Assembly: GCA_028290285.1 (NCBI GenBank)
Contig: JAQGKD010000113.1
Span: 93,378 to 157,377 of the forward strand
Length of the DNA: 64,000 nucleotides
Origin: Hyphomicrobiales bacterium
Lineage (GTDB): Bacteria; Pseudomonadota; Alphaproteobacteria; Rhizobiales; Beijerinckiaceae
Reading direction: 5' to 3'
Part shown: piece after piece, positions 59,057 to 64,000 of the stretch
How positions within the stretch are numbered: position 1 is the first letter of the stretch
Layout of the letters: every line of letters begins with the position of its first letter
The notes under the pieces: generated by a model
Told to the model about the DNA's origin: nothing
Databases searched by the model: none
The model's input: only the letters and a program-made list of their open reading frames with translations
Position numbers and translations under genes: made by a program

Positions 59057-59584
59057 CTAGCCCGTGATCCAGTCCGAGCATTTCGGCGCGTCGGCGCTCG
59101 CGCCCCAGGGCATGATCGGCACGGTCGACGTGGAGTTCTTGGGCGAGCCCTCGATCAGCTTGTCCGAATAGACCATGTAAACAAGAACGTTGCGCTTCGG
59201 GTCGCAGCCGCGCACGATCTGCATCTTCTTGAACAGCAGCGAGCGGCGCTCGCGGATCATGACGTCGCCCTGCTCGGTCTTCTCCTTGAAGCGGATAGGC
59301 CCGTACTGGCGGCAAGCCAGCGACACGTCCGAGACTTCCTCAGCCAGACCGAAGGCGCCTGCGACACCGCCCTTTTCGGGCACGGTGTAGTAGCAGGCCA
59401 CGCCATCTACCATCGGATCGTCGACGCCATAGGTCGCGAGCTTGTCATTGGGCGTCAGCCATTTGAACACTGTCGACTTGCGAAAGATGAGATCCGGCCC
59501 TTCGGCCAATGCCGGACCGCCGGCGAGCGAGCCGAGGCAGAGGCCCGCACCGAGCAGCGCGGCGGCAAACGTCGATCGCATCAT
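59057..59584 (-). CDS. creA: CreA family exported protein
   Basis: A 175-residue protein with a signal peptide (FAAALLGAGLCLGSLAGGPA, cleavage before EGPD). CreA features follow: STVFKWLTPNDKLATYGVDD, PMVDGVACYYTVPEKGGVAG and AFGLAEEVSDVSLACRQYGP. Function of the family is unknown, despite the name from the E. coli cre region. Divergent from the DUF2865 gene. Confidence 0.88.
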   Translation of the reverse strand: MMRSTFAAALLGAGLCLGSLAGGPALAEGPDLIFRKSTVFKWLTPNDKLATYGVDDPMVDGVACYYTVPEKGGVAGAFGLAEEVSDVSLACRQYGPIRFKEKTEQGDVMIRERRSLLFKKMQIVRGCDPKRNVLVYMVYSDKLIEGSPKNSTSTVPIMPWGASADAPKCSDWITG

Positions 59585-59796
59585 CGTGGTATCCTTCCTG
59601 TTAGGCCAAGCATATGGGCGTCGCCTGCGCCGTGCAAAAGATGCGGATGGTCCGCCCTGCTGTGAAAATCGCCATGATGCCGCCCATAAGCGCGCGCAGA
59701 TGACAGTCTATCGGCCTGCAATTCCCGCCGTTGCCGCTGCGACTCAGCTATAAGCTCGACGGCAGATTCGCCGCCGACCACGTATGAGAGGATGTC

Positions 59797-60984
59797 ATGA
59801 AGCGGACCGGAGATCCGGCCCCTGGCGGGGCCACGGGGTCGAAACGCTTTAGCCGGATCGTCTCCAGCTTCGTCGTCGTCGCGGCTCTTGCAGCGACGCT
59901 CGGAACGGCTGTCGCTCAGGCTGTGGATTGCGGACGGCTCCAGGCGCAGATCGCCTCTCTCGGGCGCAGCGGCGGCGGCGACCCCGCCCGCGTCCAGCAA
60001 TTCCAGCGCGCGGCCCAGAGCCAGCAGTCCGAACTCGACCGCACGATCAGCTATTCGCGCTCCATCGGCTGCGGCCGGCGACAGTTCCTCTTCTTCGGCG
60101 ATGCACCGCCCCCGCAATGCGCGGGGCTGGAGCAGCAGATCTCGCGGATGCAGGTTAATCTCGACCAGCTGCGCGGACAGATGCAGCGGGCTGGGGGAAG
60201 CGACGACGCAACGCGACGCGACCTGACCGCGCGCTTCGACGCCTATTGCCGTGGCGGACAGCCCCAGCAGGCCGGGCGCGGCCTGTTCGACACGCTGTTT
60301 GGCGGCGGCGGGACGCGTGACGTTCCCCTCGAAGACGCCCAGCAGATGCCGCCCGAGGACACCACGCCCCGCGGCGGATCGCTCGCAGTCTGCGTTCGGA
60401 CCTGCGATGGCGGCTTCTTTCCGGTGTCTTATTCCTCAAACCGCAGTCGCATGGGCGAACTCGGCGATCTCTGCCAAGCGCTTTGCCCGAATGTGGAGAC
60501 CCAAGTCTATACGATGGGGTTCGGGCGCGAAATCGACCAGTCCGTTTCATCGGACGGGCGGCCCTACACGGCGTTGCCGACCGCGGGCAAGTTCCGCACG
60601 AAATACGATCCCGCTTGCACCTGCAAGGCGGCGAACCAGAGCTGGGTCGAGGCGCTGGGCAATGCCGAGAAGCTGCTCGGCCGCGACAGCCGCCGGGATC
60701 AGATCGTGACGCCCGAACGCGCCGCCGAATTGTCGCGCGCACCAGCGCCTCCTCCCGCGAGAGCCGCCAAGGTCGATCCGAAGAAAGCGCCGAAGATCGA
60801 CGAAAGCGCGGCCGAGGAAGCGGCGGGCGCGCAGGCACCGACGGCTTCCAAGGAATCGGCCGGCATCGCCATTGGCCGTACGACGTCGAGCTCCAATTTT
60901 TCCCTCGGCGACGGCTCGACGCGCGAAACGACCAGCCCCGACGGGGCTAAGAAGAAGGTGCGGACAGTCGGGCCTCTGCTCTGA
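59797..60984 (+). CDS. DUF2865 exported protein
   Basis: A 395-residue exported protein with a signal peptide ([20 protein letters not shown]). The helical region contains Cys-rich coiled coil ([40 protein letters not shown]). The DUF2865 core ([49 protein letters not shown]) follows, then a low-complexity basic tail. The family is common in Hyphomicrobiales and of unknown function. The 3' end overlaps gltX by 38 bases in convergent orientation. Confidence 0.88.
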   Translation: MKRTGDPAPGGATGSKRFSRIVSSFVVVAALAATLGTAVAQAVDCGRLQAQIASLGRSGGGDPARVQQFQRAAQSQQSELDRTISYSRSIGCGRRQFLFFGDAPPPQCAGLEQQISRMQVNLDQLRGQMQRAGGSDDATRRDLTARFDAYCRGGQPQQAGRGLFDTLFGGGGTRDVPLEDAQQMPPEDTTPRGGSLAVCVRTCDGGFFPVSYSSNRSRMGELGDLCQALCPNVETQVYTMGFGREIDQSVSSDGRPYTALPTAGKFRTKYDPACTCKAANQSWVEALGNAEKLLGRDSRRDQIVTPERAAELSRAPAPPPARAAKVDPKKAPKIDESAAEEAAGAQAPTASKESAGIAIGRTTSSSNFSLGDGSTRETTSPDGAKKKVRTVGPLL

Positions 60985-62296
60985 TCTTGCCGATCAGCGG
61001 CAAGAGCTGGGCCAGTTCCGGCCCCTGCTCGCGGCCCGTGAGCGCGAGCCTTAGAGGGTGGAACAGTGCCTTGCCCTTGCGCCCGGTCGCGGCCTTGACC
61101 GCCTGCGACCAGGTGCTCCACGTCGTGGCATCCCAGGGCTCCTCCGGGAGCAAGCTGGCGGCTTGCGCGCAGAAGGCCTGATCCTCAACCTGCGTCTCGA
61201 TCTCGCCTTCTACGACCCGCCACCAGTCGAGCACATCGCGCATCTGGCCGAGATTGCCGCGCACCGCCAGCCAGAAAGGCTCCGCCTTGCTGCCTGCGAT
61301 ATCGAAGGCAGCAAGCCGGTCGCGCACATCCTCGAAAGACAGGCCGTGCAGCGTGCGCGCCGAGAGTGCGGCGAGTTCCGCCTCGTCGAAACGCGCGGCG
61401 TTGCGCGAGACGTGGGAGAGGTCGAAGAGATCGCGCAGCTCGTCGACCGACGTGACGGCGTGAACCGATTCAGACGAGCCGGTCAGAACCGCGAGAGCCG
61501 CCACCGCCAGCGTCTCGATGCCCGCATCGCGCAAGCTGCCGATGGAGAGCGCGCCCGAGCGTTTGGACAGCCCCTCGCCGCTCGCAGTCGTCAGCAGATT
61601 GTGATGGCCGAAAATGGGTGCACTCCCCTCGCCCGCCAGCGCCTCGAACAGCTGGACCTGCACCGCGGTGTTGGTGACGTGATCCTCCCCGCGGATCACA
61701 TGGGTGATGCCGAGGTCGATGTCGTCGACCACCGAGGGCAGCGTGTAGAGATAGCTGCCGTCCTCGCGGATCAGCACGGGGTCTGACAGCGACGCCGCTT
61801 CGATCCGGCTCTCGCCGCGCACCAGATCGTCCCACCGCATAGTGCGTTGTTCCAACTGGAAGCGCCAATGCGGCTTGCGCCCGGCAGCTTCCAGTTCCGC
61901 GCGCTCGGCGTCCGTCAGCTTCAGCGCGGCGCGATCGTAGATCGGCGGCAGGCCGCGCGCGATCTGGCGCTTACGGCGGCGGTCGAGTTCATCCGCGGTT
62001 TCGTAGCAGGGATAGAGACGATCAGCCGCCTTCAGCCGTGCCGCCGCGTCGTGGTAGAGCGGGAAGCGCTGCGATTGGCGCACGGTGAGGTCGGGGACGA
62101 TGCCGAGCCACGCGAGATCGACCTCGATCGCCTGCGCATATTCTTCCTTCGAGCGCTCGAGATCCGTGTCGTCGAAACGCAGCACGAAGGTGCCGCGCCG
62201 CTTCTTCGCGAAGAGCCAGTTGAAGAAGGCCGTGCGCGCATTGCCGATATGGATGCGCCCGGTGGGCGAGGGAGCGAAGCGGACGGTGGGAATCAT
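60947..62296 (-). CDS. gltX: Glutamyl-tRNA synthetase, GltX2-type
   Basis: A 449-residue class I GluRS. HIGH-like [20 protein letters not shown] and the KMSKS equivalent [20 protein letters not shown] (LSKRSG). The LSKRSG form is characteristic of the second GluRS of alphaproteobacteria, which may favour tRNA-Gln mischarging or a particular tRNA-Glu. The anticodon-binding domain occupies about the last 130 residues. ATG 62296 is the family start. Convergent with the DUF2865 gene; upstream nadE is likely in the same transcript. Confidence 0.92.
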   Translation of the reverse strand: MIPTVRFAPSPTGRIHIGNARTAFFNWLFAKKRRGTFVLRFDDTDLERSKEEYAQAIEVDLAWLGIVPDLTVRQSQRFPLYHDAAARLKAADRLYPCYETADELDRRRKRQIARGLPPIYDRAALKLTDAERAELEAAGRKPHWRFQLEQRTMRWDDLVRGESRIEAASLSDPVLIREDGSYLYTLPSVVDDIDLGITHVIRGEDHVTNTAVQVQLFEALAGEGSAPIFGHHNLLTTASGEGLSKRSGALSIGSLRDAGIETLAVAALAVLTGSSESVHAVTSVDELRDLFDLSHVSRNAARFDEAELAALSARTLHGLSFEDVRDRLAAFDIAGSKAEPFWLAVRGNLGQMRDVLDWWRVVEGEIETQVEDQAFCAQAASLLPEEPWDATTWSTWSQAVKAATGRKGKALFHPLRLALTGREQGPELAQLLPLIGKIRAEARLSAPSS

Positions 62297-62341
62297 GGGA
62301 AAGCCTTTGGTCCGGTGCGCGCGCAATAAGAAGCGCCGAAA

Positions 62342-64000
62342 TCATTCCTCGAAACGCTCGGCGCTGCCGACCGGCCGCCGGGGCGCGATGCTCGCGTCTG
62401 GCACCTTGGCGGCTTGCCCGGAATCTCGAAAGCGGTTGACGATCGGGTAGCGGCGGACGCGGCCGAAATTCTTTCGCGTCACCTTTACGCCCGGCGCCGA
62501 CTGGCGGCGCTTGTATTCGGCGAGATAGAGCAGCCGCTCGATCTTCTTGACGAGCGCGAGATCATGGCCGCGCGCGACGATATCGGACACGCGCATTTCG
62601 CGTTCGACAAGGCATTCTAGGATGTCGTCGAGCACGGGATAGGGAGGCAGAGAATCCTCGTCCTTCTGGTCCTCGCGCAACTCGGCGGACGGCGGCTTGA
62701 CGATGATGTTCTCGGGTATGACCACGCCATCGGGCCCCAGCGCACCCTCGGGCTTCCAGCGGTTGCGCAGGGCGCAGAGCCGGAAGACCTGCATCTTGTA
62801 GAGATCCTTGATCGGATTGAAGCCGCCGTTCATGTCCCCGTAAATCGTCGCGTAGCCGACCGACATTTCCGACTTGTTGCCGGTGGTCACCAGCATGGGC
62901 CCGAATTTGTTCGACACCGACATCAGCAGCGTGCCGCGCACGCGGCTCTGCAGGTTCTCTTCCGTCGTGTCGCGCGGCCGGTCTCCGAAAAGCGGTTTCA
63001 GCACGCTCTCGACACCTTCGACGCCCTCGGCGATCGGCAGCACGTCGTAGCGGACGCCCAACGCATCGGCGCAGAGCTTGGCGTCGCCGAGCGATTCCTG
63101 CGAGGTGAAGCGATAGGGCAGCATGATGCAATGGACGCGGTCGGGTCCCAGTGCGTCGGCCGCAAGCGCGGCGCAAAGCGCGGAATCGACGCCGCCCGAC
63201 AGGCCCATGACGACGCCGGGGAAACGGTTCTTCTCGACGTAATCGCGCAGGCCCAGCACGCAGGCGGCGTAATCGGCCTCATCGGGTCCCGGCAGCGACG
63301 CCTTCATGCCGTCCTGGCAGACCCATGCGCCGTTGTGGCGCTCGAACACGCAGGTCTCGACCAGGCTCTCGAAGGCCGGGAGTTGCACCGCCAGATGGCG
63401 GTCCGCGTTGATCACGAAGGACCCGCCGTCGAAGACGAGTTCGTCCTGTCCGGTCACCATGTTGAGATAGGCCATGGGCAGGCCCGTCTCGACGATCCGC
63501 GTCAGCGCCACCTGCAGGCGCTCCTCGGCCTTGCCCTCCCAGTAGGGCGAGCCATTGGGAACGAGCAGGATTTCAGCGCCGGTTTCGGCCAGGCACTCGC
63601 AGACTTCCTCTTCCCAGATGTCTTCGCAGATCGGCACGCCGAGCCGCACGCCCTTGAACACTATCGGCCCCGGCAGCGGCCCGCGCGCGAAGACGCGCTT
63701 CTCGTCGAAGACGCCGTAATTGGGCAGATCGACCTTCAGGCGCACCGCCTCGATGCGGCCGCCGGCGAGCAGCGCACAGGCGTTGTAGAGCAGCCCGTCT
63801 CCCACCCACGGCACGCCGACCAGCAGCGCGGGTCCTCCAACAGCAGACTCGCGCGCCAGGTCTTCCGACGCCGCGCGGCAGGCCTCCTGGAAGGCGGGCT
63901 TCAGCACGTGATCCTCGGGCGTGTAGCCGGCGAGGTTCATCTCGGGGAACAGGACGAGGTCCGCCCCTTTCGAGGCAGCCTCGGCGCGCGCTTCGCGCAC
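62342..64000 (-). CDS. nadE: Glutamine-dependent NAD+ synthase, 5' end beyond window
   Basis: 552 residues are visible; the N-terminus is outside the window. The nitrilase domain carries the Glu (LFPEMNLAGYTPEDHVLKPA), Lys (LKVDLPNYGVFDEKRVFARG) and Cys (VPICEDIWEEEVCECLAETG) of glutaminase activity. The ATP-PPase domain has the P-loop GLSGGVDSALCAALAADALG, then LVTTGNKSEMSVGYATIYGD. It makes NAD+ from deamido-NAD+. The stop is 45 bases before gltX. Confidence 0.93.
   Translation of the reverse strand: MREARAEAASKGADLVLFPEMNLAGYTPEDHVLKPAFQEACRAASEDLARESAVGGPALLVGVPWVGDGLLYNACALLAGGRIEAVRLKVDLPNYGVFDEKRVFARGPLPGPIVFKGVRLGVPICEDIWEEEVCECLAETGAEILLVPNGSPYWEGKAEERLQVALTRIVETGLPMAYLNMVTGQDELVFDGGSFVINADRHLAVQLPAFESLVETCVFERHNGAWVCQDGMKASLPGPDEADYAACVLGLRDYVEKNRFPGVVMGLSGGVDSALCAALAADALGPDRVHCIMLPYRFTSQESLGDAKLCADALGVRYDVLPIAEGVEGVESVLKPLFGDRPRDTTEENLQSRVRGTLLMSVSNKFGPMLVTTGNKSEMSVGYATIYGDMNGGFNPIKDLYKMQVFRLCALRNRWKPEGALGPDGVVIPENIIVKPPSAELREDQKDEDSLPPYPVLDDILECLVEREMRVSDIVARGHDLALVKKIERLLYLAEYKRRQSAPGVKVTRKNFGRVRRYPIVNRFRDSGQAAKVPDASIAPRRPVGSAERFEE

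Noticed and set aside
58869..59315. 149-codon minus-strand frame overlapping creA
   Set aside because: Arginine/proline-rich shadow of the creA gene with no ribosome site; the creA protein has clear family motifs and a signal peptide.

Overview
The window is high-GC alphaproteobacterial DNA, most likely from the Hyphomicrobiales (Rhizobiales). The evidence is the host gene neighbourhoods (infA-maf-yacG, psd-pssA, a GluRS with an LSKRSG motif, DUF2865 and CreA proteins, an Atm1-type ABC exporter) and a phage whose relatives are the rhizobial and GTA-like siphophages. Positions 1..~35735 are a temperate tailed prophage whose left end lies outside the window. Positions 35736..64000 are host chromosome. 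The phage sits against the 3' end of a tRNA-Phe(GAA) gene (35733..35808, minus strand), and its tyrosine integrase reads toward that tRNA.

The prophage has a lambda-like plan. A central switch (29731..31316) holds an S24/LexA-type repressor (+) flanked by a divergent Cro-like gene (-) and, about 1.2 kb away, a second promoter. Five copies of one palindromic motif (GGA-N4-TCC core, arms atatgga/tccatat) lie at these promoters: three between the Cro-like and repressor genes and two at the distal promoter. That is the analogue of lambda OR and OL. The rightward operon (31317..35661, like lambda pL) ends in an excisionase and an integrase. The leftward operon (29988 down to 24952, like lambda pR) runs Cro-like, a possible CII analogue, a small membrane protein, GapR/DUF2312, VRR-NUC nuclease, TSCPD protein, MT-A70 methyltransferase, a stand-alone DnaA domain IV protein, and an O-like replication initiator with iteron-like repeats inside its gene. 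It ends with a NusG-type antiterminator and an intrinsic terminator. The late genes follow on the same strand: HNH nuclease, terminase, portal, protease, HK97 capsid, head spike proteins, connector and tail-completion genes, tail tube, a tail-assembly chaperone pair joined by a probable programmed -1 frameshift (slippery heptamer GGGAAAA), tape measure, tail tip (DUF1833, NlpC/P60, J-like), a tail fibre with two tandem paralogues, and the lysis genes (DUF7940 holin-like, GH24 endolysin). Two moron-like genes lie on the opposite strand on either side of the tape-measure gene.

The host part holds: yacG-maf-infA; pssA and psd for phosphatidylethanolamine synthesis; a DUF1906 plus CHAP-like protein; a poorly understood cluster of zinc metallopeptidase, DUF2126 transglutaminase, ATP-grasp/alpha-E protein and transglutaminase (40968..48999); an Atm1-like ABC transporter; a LysM protein; a LOG-family nucleotide hydrolase; cysS, GNAT and citramalate synthase; an AT-rich orphan gene (57454..58848) preceded by a near-perfect direct repeat; creA; a DUF2865 protein; gltX; and a 5'-truncated nadE at the right edge.

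All family assignments come from recognising motifs and overall sequence by eye. No database search was run.
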